DNA of 25,595 nucleotides from Entrophospora sp. SA101 (Eukaryota; Glomeromycota; Glomeromycetes; Entrophosporales; Entrophosporaceae). Below the pieces are notes generated by a model, which did not search any database, had not been told where the DNA came from, and worked only from the letters and a program-made list of their open reading frames with translations. Shown piece after piece: positions 1 to 10,640 of the stretch. Numbering within the stretch: the first letter of the stretch is position 1; each line of letters starts with the position of its first letter. The translations under genes were made by a program, and so were the position numbers. The stretch is taken from assembly GCA_958430865.1 (NCBI GenBank), contig CAUDNR010004486.1, forward strand, positions 5,243 to 30,837, given 5' to 3'.

Positions 1-457
1 AATTCAAGAATTTTATCATGAGAAACATTATATCCTTTCTTCAGAACTCAAACATCTTTATGTTGCAGTGACAAGAGCACGCCAGCAAATTTGGATATAT
101 GATGAAAACACTGAATGGAGGGAACCAATTTGTAAGTATTGGAAGCACCATGGATTGATCAATGTGATTGTGAATGAAAATGAAAACGATACTTTGTCTA
201 CTTTGGATGAGGAAGGAAGTGGTAGTCCATATCAATGTCACTCTAAACAAGCAAAAATAGCTTTGTCTAATTTGGCTGAGAAAAAGAAAAGCAGTACAGA
301 TGAATGGGATCAACAAGGAAAAATTTTTTTTGAAAGACAGCAATATGATCTGGTAAAATTTGCATTTGAAATATTCTATTATGAACTGAGTTAACTAAAT
401 GTAAACAATTCACTTTTAGGCTGTTTTTTGCTTCAAGAAAAGTGGAAATGAAGAGCT
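1..457 (+). pseudogene. Truncated third copy (C) of the TRANK1-like helicase gene
   Basis: Reading from base 2, this encodes the end of the helicase core, including motif VI (LYVAVTRARQ), and then the lysine-rich linker ending FFERQQYDL. It corresponds to exon 7 of copies A and B. Exon 7 ends at 352, a 67-bp intron with GT and AG ends runs 353-419, and exon 8 begins at 420 (AVFCFKKSGNEEL). Similarity to A and B stops at about 457. The frame stays open to a TAG at 591-593, but the added residues are low-complexity Lys/Asn with no match to the family. The copy lies on the opposite strand to A, so the two 3' ends face each other. The 5' part is outside the window. It could be a transcribed gene with a new short C-terminus, but loss of the whole TPR and C-terminal half makes a truncated pseudogene more likely. 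Confidence 0.8.
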
Positions 458-649
458 ATTTTATAAGAAAATGAATCTTATGAACAAACGCGTTGTGAGT
501 AAAATAATAACAAAAATAAAAAATAACAAACTAAAAAATAAACAAACACAAAAAAATAATTTAATAAAAAATTTCCAAGATGTTCTAGTTTAGTTAGATT
601 CATTCACACGAGAAAATCTATACCAGTTGAATTTTTGAATTTAATCTTT

Positions 650-710
650 TATTATATTTTGAAATTTGGCCGTATGGCGAGGTCTTTAGACCGTGCCAAC
701 CATATAAATT
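650..710 (+). repeat. Solo right end of the MITE family seen at 19070-19371
   Basis: The stretch AGGTCTTTAGACCGTGCCAA at 679-698 nearly matches the right terminus of the 302-bp MITE (GGTCTTTAGACCGAGCCAACCATA). The preceding GAAATTTGGCCGTATGGCG resembles the same element's interior as preserved at 20268-20290. No matching left terminus is visible between 458 and 650, so this looks like a truncated insertion. It lies close to the point where helicase copy C loses homology. Confidence 0.55.
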
Positions 711-763
711 AATTCATTATTCCTATTTTGTTTTTTAAACAGTTAAATAATTAATTTTTTTTA

Positions 764-1060
764 GATGATATACGATTTTCTGATTTTTTTAATGATCAAA
801 TAAATGGAATTATTAATAATCCTAATGAGTTTGTAAATGATTGAAAAAATCCTTTGTTAAAAGGCCTTTTTGATATGCTATATCAGAGTATGAACCCTTC
901 AAAAAATTCCTCTATAGAAATAAAATCTAATGATTTCTCTGTTACCAAATGGCTGGCCTTAAACAAGTATGCTGGCTCAGTCAAAAATCAAATAGCTCTA
1001 TATATGCTAAATACTGTTACATCTACACCAGGAATCAATACTTTAGCAAACTTGGGTTAA
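764..1060 (+). pseudogene. Unrecognised degenerate reading frame with one in-frame stop
   Basis: One frame runs for about 98 codons, from directly after a pyrimidine-rich TTTTTTTTAG (a good intron acceptor, 755-764) to a TAA at 1058-1060. It is broken only by TGA at 842-844. The composition (for example NDFSVTKWLALNKYAGSVKN) is protein-like and not low complexity, so this is probably a decayed coding exon. I do not recognise the family. A transposon protein is one guess, because a MITE end lies just upstream, but nothing in it proves that. Confidence 0.35.
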
Positions 1061-1201
1061 ATCTTGATTGATCATTAAAAATGCATTGTATGCATTTCAA
1101 CAAAAATTAAATATTATTATGTGTACCATTTTATGATTTTGTGCAACAAATGAATGTCCACCATGCTGGAGGACTCTCCATATTGACAATTCTTGGTTTT
1201 A

Positions 1202-1207
1202 TTTATT
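1202..1207 (-). terminator. AATAAA-type polyadenylation signal of copy A
   Basis: TTTATT on the plus strand is AATAAA on the transcript strand, 47 bases after the copy A stop codon and followed by T-rich sequence. Copy B has a similar hexamer 68 bases after its stop, which supports a real 3' processing signal. Confidence 0.45.
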
Positions 1208-1253
1208 AAAAAAAATTGAAATCAAAATAAACAGCTGAAAGAAAATTGGAAAC

Positions 1254-4200
1254 TTATAATTGTCCGGATTTCATTACATCATCTTTGCACTTATCAAGCC
1301 ATTCATAAACCTGCTTAATTAGGTCATGCGCCTCTTGTAATTTATTTTCTAGCCATTCAACATTTTCTTTTTTAAGTTCTTTTGTATTCTCAGTTGTTGA
1401 CAGTGAATCTAATGCTTGCTTAACATTCTCATAATGGGTGTAACTAAAAATATAAATTTTAATGAGTTTGAATGATAAAAGAAACCACAAAGTGTCAAAA
1501 TAATGTCTACAAACTTGAATTTTTCCAGCAGGTTAAGACATTCTTCAACTTTGTCCATATCTTTATTGTTATTCAATTTATCTTTGGTTATGTTCAATTT
1601 GTCTTTGGTTGCATCCATTTTACTTTGCATTTTATTTAACTTCGCAGTCACATCCACCATTGGATCTCTCAAGAGAATGATATATTTGTGTAATGCCTTT
1701 TCTTTTTTCTTTCTCAGGGCACCCTGACAAAAAGTTATTATTTCATTGTAAATCTTTTGAAGTTGGTGAGACTTCTTTTGTTCAAGAGCATGACGAATCC
1801 AAGTTTGGATTTTTGTGGCAGATTCATTGGCATGTAGAAACCATGATTTGATCTCATTATCCTCATCTTTATTAAAAATAGTGACAGACATGGAGCTGGT
1901 AGCTACTGGTGATATGATTTGTTGAAGAGCAAAGTGAAATTCCTTAATAGAAGAAGAGTGTGAAAGCTTTATAATATCTTGGCTCTCATAGTTGAAAAAT
2001 TTGGAAGTGCCTCCACAATCATAATGGACAATGACCAGAGAGTCAAGGCCATTCTCATTTAAGTCTTCACTCAAAACATTCATAAGGTGAAAAGGTGAGC
2101 TGTCTAAATATTAAGAAAAAAAAAGTTTTATATAGCCATATACATATAATTTTAAAAATTATTTAAATATTAACTTTTCATATAACCTTCAGCGAAATAT
2201 TTTTTGGCCCTAGGAGAAGAGATTTTATTATTTAAGTGGTTGAAAAAATCAAAGATCTCCTGTGCAAAAACGGATACATTCAAGCTGATGATAACCAAGA
2301 GCCTTATAAGTCGAAGGGTAATACTCAAATCACCCCTTTGTTTCAGAAGTTGTTTAATTTGTTTAAAAGAATGATCAATTGCAGCTAGATAGTCCTCTTT
2401 GTAATAAGTATTTTGTTGATTAAATTTAAAGAAGAGTGGTTTCATGGTGAATGCTTTAAAAAAATTAACAAGATATGCTCGAGGAAGGCAAAAATCATAA
2501 TGATCAGGACCAGCCATGAAAATCAAAGATACTTTAAACTCCATAAGAGATACAAGATCACCTAAAGCATCAGGGCCATCCAATTGGACTAGTTTGGCAT
2601 TGTCTAAAGCATACTTAATAAACAATTTTGCATTTGAGATTGCATGAATGACTTTATTTTTATAGAGATTTTCAAAGAATAATGAAAGTTGTTTTCCAAC
2701 TGGAATTGCTTGATCATTGCCACACTTCTCAAAACCAATGGGTAAATAATCATGGTATGAAAGCTTTTTTGTTTTTGACATTTCCAAATCAAACATATTA
2801 ATGCCCTGTTTGTATTTCAACTGTTGCAAAATGAATATGCATTTTAGCATGGCTGCAAAGTTGTCAACCTTGAGCTCTTTAGTTATCCATATATTTTGAA
2901 CATAGCTGATAAAACCAGAACGTGTGTGTTTAGGAAGTTCTGAAAGCATCATTTGAGTTATTTCTGGGCAGCTTATCTGTGGTGATTGATAACGAATATG
3001 AAATTTAACCAGATTTTCAGCCCACCTCCTTTGTATTCCAGGAACTTGTTTACTTTGCTCCTCTCTAAGAAGCTCATGTTGATTGTACATCACATTCAAC
3101 TGTCTAATAATAGTATAAGTAAGACTTGCAAGTTTCAAGCGTTGGTTCAGAATTAATGGTGTTGGGACTACATGATGATTTTTGCAACCTGATTTTTGAC
3201 AGGATGGAAGAAATTGACAGATATGAGAACTCACATCTGGAATGCATCTACTTTTCTGATCAACATCCCAGATGAGTTCAAAGATATATGAGGCAAGGAA
3301 CTGCTTCATTTTCATGTGCAAACTATTCATATCATAAACATGCCAATAGCTCATGATTTTATGTTGAATTTTATCCCATACATGAAGAAGTGGATTACCT
3401 AAAAATATATTCCATTTATGTGAATAATTTCCAACTTTATTTACAAAAAAAATTTTCTCAATATTGTTGGTGTTTTGATCTGATGCTATAAAATCAAAAG
3501 TTAATTCACATAACCTTAACAGACGTTGCAATTGTTCATGCCAGTATTCTGCTGATTGAGGAATGATTTGCAGACATATGTTTACTGCACAAAATTCAGC
3601 AACAAGTTCTTTGCGACCATTAAAGAATTGCATACACTCATAAACATTATTGAGGTCTTGATTTAAATAAGCTACATATAATTGAATCTCTTTTGCCAAG
3701 CTCTTCCATTGCTCAGATTCAGATTTGAATTTCTTTAGAAAATCATTTGCCTTGGAAAGAAGTTTACCCACTTCCTGTTTGACATTTAAATCCGTCATTA
3801 TATTTGTTATTACATTGACTCTGCATAGGTGTACAAAGCACTTTAACACATTGATGTCTTCTGAGTTGATCTCTTTCAAATTCATGATAATAATATTGGT
3901 GGCCTCTTCAAACTTGCCACATAAGCATAGTCCACTGGCAACAGATCGATAATGAGTGCTAATAAGATTCTCATCAATCTCTTGTCTGTAACTGTTAAAA
4001 TAATTAAATAGGTGTCAGATTATCATCTGCAAGTTTTATTTAAACACAAAAAAATTCCAGATATTGTGCTATGCTTATTTTTTCAATAAACTATGCTTTG
4101 GTAATAGCAATAATATACATATGCAGCATTAATTGCATCAAATTATTTAAGATACATGGAAATGAGCTTACCTATGAATTAAATCTTCTACTTTTTCAAA

Positions 4201-7200
4201 AAATTCACCATTTTTGTAGGCAACAAAAGCTTTATTATACATCCCCACCTTTTGAAAATTATTCCCAGCTTTATCCCATTTTTTAGCTTTAGAATAACAA
4301 TTAGCAGCATGCTCGAACTTATTCCACTCTACACAAATATCACCAGCTTTTTCATGCATACCGATCTCCTAGATATTTTGTAGAGTTTTAAGTATCAATT
4401 ATAAATTAGTGTTCAGATAGATGTAACCAATTTTTTAAAGTTACTATTGGTGCCATCCATTTCTTAAGAAAAACAAAGATTTTACCTGATAGCATGAAGC
4501 TGTTTCAATTGGTAGTGAACATTTTATGAAGGCCTCAGCAGCACGAACAAAATTGGAATTCACAGCAGCATCATCATCATCATCATATATAGAATCTCTG
4601 GCAACCTGCTGAAGAAGATATGCTACTGCTAGCTCTTCATTCTCTTTATTTTTACTTTTCTTGAAGCAAAAAATAGCCTGAAAGTGGTTTAATTCCATTT
4701 AGTTAATTCAGTTCATCACATGATAGAATATTTCAAATGCAATATTTACCTGGTCATATTGCTGTCTTTCAAAAAAAATCTCTCCTTGTTGATCCCATTC
4801 ATGTGGACTGCTTTTCTTTTTCTTGGCCAAAGTAGACAGAGAAATTTTTACCTGATTAGATTGCTTTTGATATGTAATGTTTTTCTCTTCTTTGTCCACA
4901 TAGTTTTCATTTCCATATACATTCTTAATTATATTGATCAATCCATGGTGTTCCCAATACATGCAAATTGGTTCCCTTGATACAGTGTTTTCATCATATA
5001 TCCAAATTTTCTGACGTGCTCTTGTCACTGCAACATAAAGATTTTTAAGCTCTGAAGAAAGTATATAATGTTTCTCATGATAAAATTTTTGAATTCCTTT
5101 TGAATGGTTGCCAAAAGCAGAGAAAATTACTCGCCACTAAATATGTGCAAATAATTATTTAATAAGTGAATGATGTGGTGTGTTTAAAATAGGCAAAAAA
5201 TTTACCTTTGAACATGCAGGTGAATCAGCAAAGAAATTATACAACAATACATCATCAAACTCCATGCCTTTGGACTCAAACACAGTCAATATCAATCCAA
5301 ATTCTTCACCAATTTTTTTCTTCAAATGCTCTTTAGCTTCTTCATCACGTACAATAATGATCTGCCTAGCACCAAATCCATTATTACTTGACTCATTCCC
5401 ATCCTCTAATCCTTCAAAAACAATTGGTCGAGGACCACCAACTTCACCACACTCATGTGGCAGCTTGTCAATGGACTCAGGAAAAAAGTGAGTGATGAGA
5501 TCAATTACTGATGAAGCAAGTCTAAGGATCCCATTGTGTGAACGATAATTAATATTCATTTCAAACTGCTTTGGCATTATGACACTAGGTCGATTGGATC
5601 GATCAAGTTCCCATTTATATATCAAAGCCTTCAGATCTATATTAAGGTTAAACCATTGTTATTATATATGACTATTATAGGAGTAAATTTTTATAATTAT
5701 CCTTAGCTTCTTCCTTGCATTCATACCTTGAAATTGGAAAGATGATCCCTTTGAAATACATTGTGCTATATCTCCAGCAAAAAAAATGTTGTCAGCATGT
5801 TCAAAGAGCTTTAAAATAAGTGCTAAATCCACAATGCTATTGTCCTGGCACTCATCAATATATAATTCATGAATTTGCAAACCACCAAGTGGTTCCTTCT
5901 TGGCATGACGTAAGATCTTAATAGTCCTAAAAAAAAGGTTTGAAAACTTGTCAAAAAATGAAAAAATTACATATCATCTGACTGATACTTACAGATCTAT
6001 TGAGTCATAGTCAAAATTCAAGGTCTTCTTCTTTTCATATTCTAGAAATAAATCATAAATTTCATCTCGATTATAGCAAAATGTTGGGAATTTTTTAGTG
6101 CTGATGACTTGATAATCTTCCCTTGATAGGTATTCACCCTCAGAATCAAAGCCCTTAGGAAATTTTGAAAAAATCATTTAAATAGAGCACTGTCATAATT
6201 AACAATTAATTAAATTATAATAAATTTGAAAAAAATAAAAATAATGAGATGCGGGGATTTTACATATTGTTTTATACCTTAATGATAGAAAATTCAGAGA
6301 AGACCAGCCCACAATCAAAGTTCTTTCTATAATAATCATTGAAATGACACCAATATTTTTTTGCAAAGAGTCTGTAGTCTACAAAATGTTTCCATGATGC
6401 ATTGTCATCTGTATCAAAATTTGGTTTTTTGGTTGGATTTGGTAGATTAATGTCATAAGTTTTCAGAAGCATATCAATCAATGTTTTGTAGGTAATTATC
6501 AATGGGAAATGGCCTTTTGTCAGTTGACGAAATGAGTTTGGAGTATAATCCACAATATTTCCCTTTCCCCGTTTTGTCACATTTTTCACATCAATATTAC
6601 TACAACCTTTTCTATTTACGCTCTCATAAAATTGAGCCATAGACATTTTTTCATTAGTAAGTTTTGCTGACCCTTGCAGTTTGTTGAAATATTCTTTTAC
6701 TCTACAGCACAGGTTTTCACTCAATGTAATGAATATTTGCCTTTTGTGAGAATTAGCATTGTTGTCATTTGAAGATGGCATCTCATTGAGTTGACTAGTC
6801 AGATATGAACCAAGAAGTCTGAACATAATACATGTGGTTTTTCCAGTTCCTGGGTATCAAATAGAACAAATAATGTTAACTTTTTCCCAAATATAAGAAC
6901 ACACCTATACCAACAATACTAACCAGAACGACCAATGACAATTGCTGATGAAGGATGGTTAATAATTTCATACTCAAGCTTAGATACCTGAAAGGTAAAA
7001 TCGGTACCACCCCTGACAAGTGACCTAAATAAGTTCTGGAAGCAAAAATTATATATTAATATGTAACTCCAGTTAAAATGCGTTCTGTTTAAATCTTTAA
7101 TTGTCTATATTCATACTCTACCTTTGATAATGGTACAAATTTATTTGTGGCAAGCATTTCATGAACCTTTAACAAATTTTCATCATCTGTTTGGTTCCAC

Positions 7201-7700
7201 CTCAATCTGCTCTGGGTAGACCTTGTTGCTTCTTCATCTCCAAAGGATGGTAAAATGATATTACCTTTGCCAATCTGTTGTTGCAATGTGCACCGGTATT
7301 TATGTTCAGGAGTGTAGACTTGATGAAGTAATGAAACATTTTCTAATATTTCGTTGATTTGCTCTTGGTTTACAGTGACTGTCCAAATCGCCACATGTTG
7401 CATGAGTGAATTTTTACGAATAGAGAATCCATAATCGACCTGCCAGAGAATCTTCAAGCCACCATAATCTGGAAGTTCCACCTCATAAATAGGTACAATG
7501 CAAGATTGTACAGTATGTTGCAATCCATACTTATTCCATTTTCCGCTTGACATTTGCATTAGTTTCTCCATAACTGCTTTGATTGCAAGGGGCTCTAATT
7601 TTCTCATATCTGCAATTGCATCATTACTGAGCAAAACATCCCACGGACCAAGCTCATCATCATTTGATTCAAATGGTAGGCGAAAAAGTCTTTCATTCAT
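1254..7700 (-). CDS. TRANK1-like UvrD/SF1 helicase with TPR-like region, copy A (12 exons, 1808 aa)
   Basis: Exons (high to low): 7700-7122, 7035-6924, 6849-6278, 6153-5993, 5926-5727, 5636-5206, 5136-4750, 4677-4486, 4368-4172, 3991-2175, 2103-1515, 1443-1254. They sum to 5427 nt, exactly 1809 codons. Residues about 15-115 resemble a RelE/ParE fold. The helicase core shows Walker A GRSGTGKTT (228-236), Ia-like FITLSENLC, Walker B DECQD (499-503), motif III GDIAQ (526-530), NYRSH (571-575), the motif V region FESKGMEFDDV (661-671) and motif VI LYVAVTRAR (718-726). TPR-like helices follow at about 795-945 and then a long helical region with a C-x4-C-x2-HH cluster. The tail is charged coiled coil with an IQ-like stretch (KIQTWIRHALEQKK). 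The family is predicted to be an ATP-driven nucleic acid translocase, but its substrate and cellular site cannot be read from sequence. The start ATG is conserved with copy B and has a TATA box 68 bases upstream. The final intron is the least certain junction. The gene looks intact. Confidence 0.88.
4570..4587 (-). repeat. Coding (GAT)n microsatellite, copy A exon 8
   Basis: An ATC/GAT trinucleotide run encodes a five-Asp tract in the acidic loop between TPR-like helices. Copy B has the same tract with four Asp (14160-14174). The length change is a whole codon, so the frame is kept. Confidence 0.7.
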
Positions 7701-7768
7701 TATTTCAATTTTTTTTCTTCCTCGCTGCTAATCTTATGTTTTTTCGAGGATTTATGATTACTGTTGTT

Positions 7769-7777
7769 CTTTTTATA
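7769..7777 (-). promoter_or_regulatory. TATA box upstream of copy A
   Basis: TATAAAAAG on the minus strand lies 68 bases before the ATG at 7700, in an AT-rich but otherwise unremarkable leader. The spacing fits a TATA box with a short 5' UTR. AT-rich sequence makes chance matches common, so this rests on position and on the strong TATAAAA core. Confidence 0.4.
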
Positions 7778-9245
7778 CACTTTTAATAAGAAAATAAAAT
7801 GAAATGAAATTTTTATTTACAAGTAAAACTAGTAAGAGGTATAATATATATTACGCTACTCATTAAATTTCCGCTTATGATTATCCTGTAATCATGAATT
7901 GCTGGAAAAAAACGACAAAGAATTTTTTGTAGAGTAATATGTAAGAGAAAATATTTTGAATAATATATTATCAAAAAAAAAAAAAAACAGAATGGCAATT
8001 TTTTTCGATGGCTCGTGGGAAAAACAATAATAAAAAGATTGCGATAATGTTTGGAAGGAATCGGTAATCGTGTCATTGTTGCTAAATAAAGAATGATTTT
8101 CAAAGAAGGGTTCTACACCTGAAGACCTTTTAAAGTTTAATCTATTTTGAAACTATAGTGTAATGACAAAATTGCAAAATGCTAATAATGAATTATTTTA
8201 AAATAAATTTTGAAATTAATTAAAAATTTTTTCGCTTGAAAATTTTTCTTATAATAATTATTTTCCTCTTTTTGTCGTCAGTGATTAACTCTTTAAAGGT
8301 GACAAGTCATTTTTTTCAAAGAGAGAGACTGTTTATTATATTTATCTGTATTGGACGGCCAATCTTGAAATTAACATTAATATGTATACGCATTCTTCAA
8401 ATTTTTAATTAATGCCAATAGCTAAAACGTTGATATGATTCAAATTTACAATTATTACTATCCAGAATATTTTAAATATCCATTATTACAGAGCATGATT
8501 TGAATCTTAGTCTGAAATTCACATTGAAAATTAAAACACAAAATTAATGTACCATTAACACTTTATTATCAAAAGGGTGATGATGTACATCCTGCAGCTT
8601 TGAGAAATGTTCTCCATACTCGAGTCTCGTTTTTATTAAAATCATGATTCAAAGGATAAGTTCTGATTAAAAATTCATGACTGAGCGAGCTATTTTGTAC
8701 CAATCAACAATTGATTGTGTGTGTTTTTCAAGAATATAAATTCATTATTCAAATGTACAAGTGGTATTTGATAACTCAATGAAATTTGTTGAGTATAATA
8801 ATTTTCCAATCAAAAAGAACATTTCCAGTTTTAAGTCAAACATTCTTTAGATGGTTCACCTTCAAATTTTTCTTTTTTCTTGTAAAAGAAATGATGACCT
8901 ATAATCATTACCGGTTCCATGCCAATTCTTATAATTAGAATAATTGTCTACTTGAATTATGAATGGTAGAAATAGCAATAATTTAATCTTTGAAATCAAA
9001 CTCATATACCCAAAAATTTGATCCTAGTTTTAAAGATAAAGATATTAATACTTTAGTTGAAGTTGCTTCTATGTGTTCTGATTCACAAAAATGTCTGGTA
9101 GTTGACGTAAAGTAAAAACTCTGCCACTTATTTCAGTTAAAATGTTCATGCCTAAATGAATAGGTTCATAGTGAATGTGAAACTTTTTTTACATTGCAAA
9201 ATGAATTTTATATATGCGAAAATTTATATGTAATAAATTAATATT
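7778..9245. other. AT-rich spacer; duplicated upstream region, then no gene
   Basis: The first part, to about 8110, is recognisably related to 17700-17925 upstream of copy B (shared GTGTCATTGTT and TAAAGAATG in the same order). It is therefore part of the duplicated unit and may carry upstream regulatory sequence. A poly(A) run lies at about 7974-7987. From 8110 to 9245 I see no convincing coding frame, RNA gene or paired repeat, only a short inverted CCAAT pair (ATTGG at 8350-8354 and CCAAT at 8359-8363) too far from any start to interpret. Confidence 0.5.
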
Positions 9246-9280
9246 CAGTCAAACCTGGATTATAATAAATTCAGATTTTA
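9246..9280 (+). repeat. Pogo/Tigger-like terminal repeat, unpaired
   Basis: CAGTCAAACCTGGATTATAA, followed by further degenerate TATAAT-type sequence, matches the style of pogo/Tigger (Tc1-mariner superfamily) termini, which read CAGTCAAACCTCGTTATAACG in many genomes. A TA-rich flank (TATT) precedes it. No inverted partner was found nearby, so this is a relict end. Confidence 0.4.
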
Positions 9281-10109
9281 ACTTGTAAAAACATATAAAA
9301 TCCAATAAGGCATGATAAAAAAAATTTTTTTCTTAGCGTTCATTTTTCTGTCTGGAATTTTAGTGTGGAAGTCAGTAGCATAGATGCTTAATTGAAATGG
9401 GTCCATCTGAATTATTAAAAAGACAAAGTACATTTCTTAAAAACAAAATACAATACTCGAAGCAGGATGAAAGGTAATAATAGTTAATAGTGACCATTAA
9501 ATAGCAATATTATTGCGAATTAGGAGATATTAATAACAATAGTATAGTAGTAGTGTAATAATACTGGCCATCCAAGAAGTTTTTCATCAATTGGTATTTA
9601 TTTACAAAGAAAAAGAAATAGACGGTAAAGTTAGTAAGAATAACCGATTTTTAGCTAATTCGTAAAAGTATGTTATTTTTCTAGTAATTATATGATGATA
9701 AATTTATCAATGTTCTTATCAGGCTAAAAATTGTTTGGCTAAGGTTTTTCTACCGGCCGACATCACTTGCAAATAAATAAAACAATAGGACTAAATAAGA
9801 TAATAAGAGTAAATAAAGTATATGAATGGAACATATAAAATAAAATTTAACGATAAATTTTTTTATTATCTATAATCAAAAGTTGGTTAATAGCTGATGT
9901 CCGTCTTACAAGGCAGATTGATGCAGATATATAGCCTGACATTTAATTTGTAAATGATATTTTATTACTGTAGATAGATTTCAGGATATTTGTGTTTTAT
10001 TGAAATAAAAAAATTATTATATCCAACTATGGTGATGGTGGAGTTCAAAAATACCAAAAAATTTCAAAAATAAATTTTGAATTTAAATTTCGTATAACAG
10101 ATTTTTTTT
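9281..10109. other. AT-rich spacer, no gene seen
   Basis: Stop codons are dense in all frames. A weak inverted similarity exists between 9755-9766 (GGCCGACATCAC) and 9894-9905 (CTGATGTCCGTC), which could be the ends of a very small decayed element, but it is too short to call. Confidence 0.4.
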
Positions 10110-10195
10110 AATACAGCTGAAAGAAAAGAATTAATAATAACCGATCAGATTTCATTACCTATCAAGCAGATTAATTTCTTGCAAAACAAATTTTC
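10110..10195 (-). pseudogene. Decayed relict of the helicase gene 3' end
   Basis: CAGCTGAAAGAAAA at 10117-10130 is identical to 1233-1246, next to the copy A stop codon. It is followed in the same order by TTTCATTAC, TATCAAG, a GATTAATT-type block and a TCTTGCAAA...ATTTTC block, which mirror exon 12 of copies A and B with deletions. No frame survives. It lies about 900 bp beyond the copy B stop and beside a Tc1/mariner relict. It suggests that the tandem array once had another unit or that the 3' end was duplicated separately. Confidence 0.45.
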
Positions 10196-10209
10196 AAATT
10201 ACTGTCCGA

Positions 10210-10640
10210 GTTGAACACGGAAAAATTATCGATTTAAAAAAGGCCAATTATTCTTATCTCGGATGTTAAATAGATCTAATGATATTTCAAAAAAAATAAA
10301 ACTGTTGCAGCTATTAGAATTGGTAAACCTAAAAAATTTTCAGGCAGTGATTATAAAAGCAGTAAGAAAAGACCCAAAACAACTGTTGATGAATTAACCA
10401 AATATCTTAAAGAATTTAAGCATTGTAATAAGTGAAAAGACCACCAGGTGAACTTTACATGCCAAAAATATTTATGGTAGGAAGGCTGTAAAGAAGCCTT
10501 TAATATCGGAAACAAATAGGAAAAAAAATGCCATTCATGTGAGAAAAAATCAGAGATAAGTAAATAAAGGAACTTTATAGGAGCTTTTGAACTTTGTAAA
10601 ATGGCCATATTCTGTACTATTATAGATTGGTTAAAATTTT
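10210..10640 (+). pseudogene. Tc1/mariner-type transposase pseudogene
   Basis: Three collinear fragments in different frames read like a Tc1-family transposase. HGKIIDLKKANYSYLGC at about 10216 resembles the first helix-turn-helix. IGKPKKFSGSDY and the following DELTKYLKE (about 10318-10434) resemble the GRP(K) linker and second DNA-binding helix region. AKNIYGRKAVKKPLISETNR (10461-10520) resembles the segment leading into the catalytic core. Stops or frameshifts separate all three. The DDE catalytic motifs downstream are not recognisable. The copy is certainly inactive. It inserted in, or survived in, the spacer between helicase paralogs A and B. Confidence 0.65.

Noticed and set aside
7813..8103. 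96-codon minus-strand frame upstream of copy A
   Set aside because: Phe-rich from poly(A) on the other strand. The matching region upstream of copy B does not keep the frame.
9750..9910. Small element bounded by GGCCGACATCA and TGATGTCCGTC
   Set aside because: The inverted similarity is only about 9 of 12 bases and does not extend outward.
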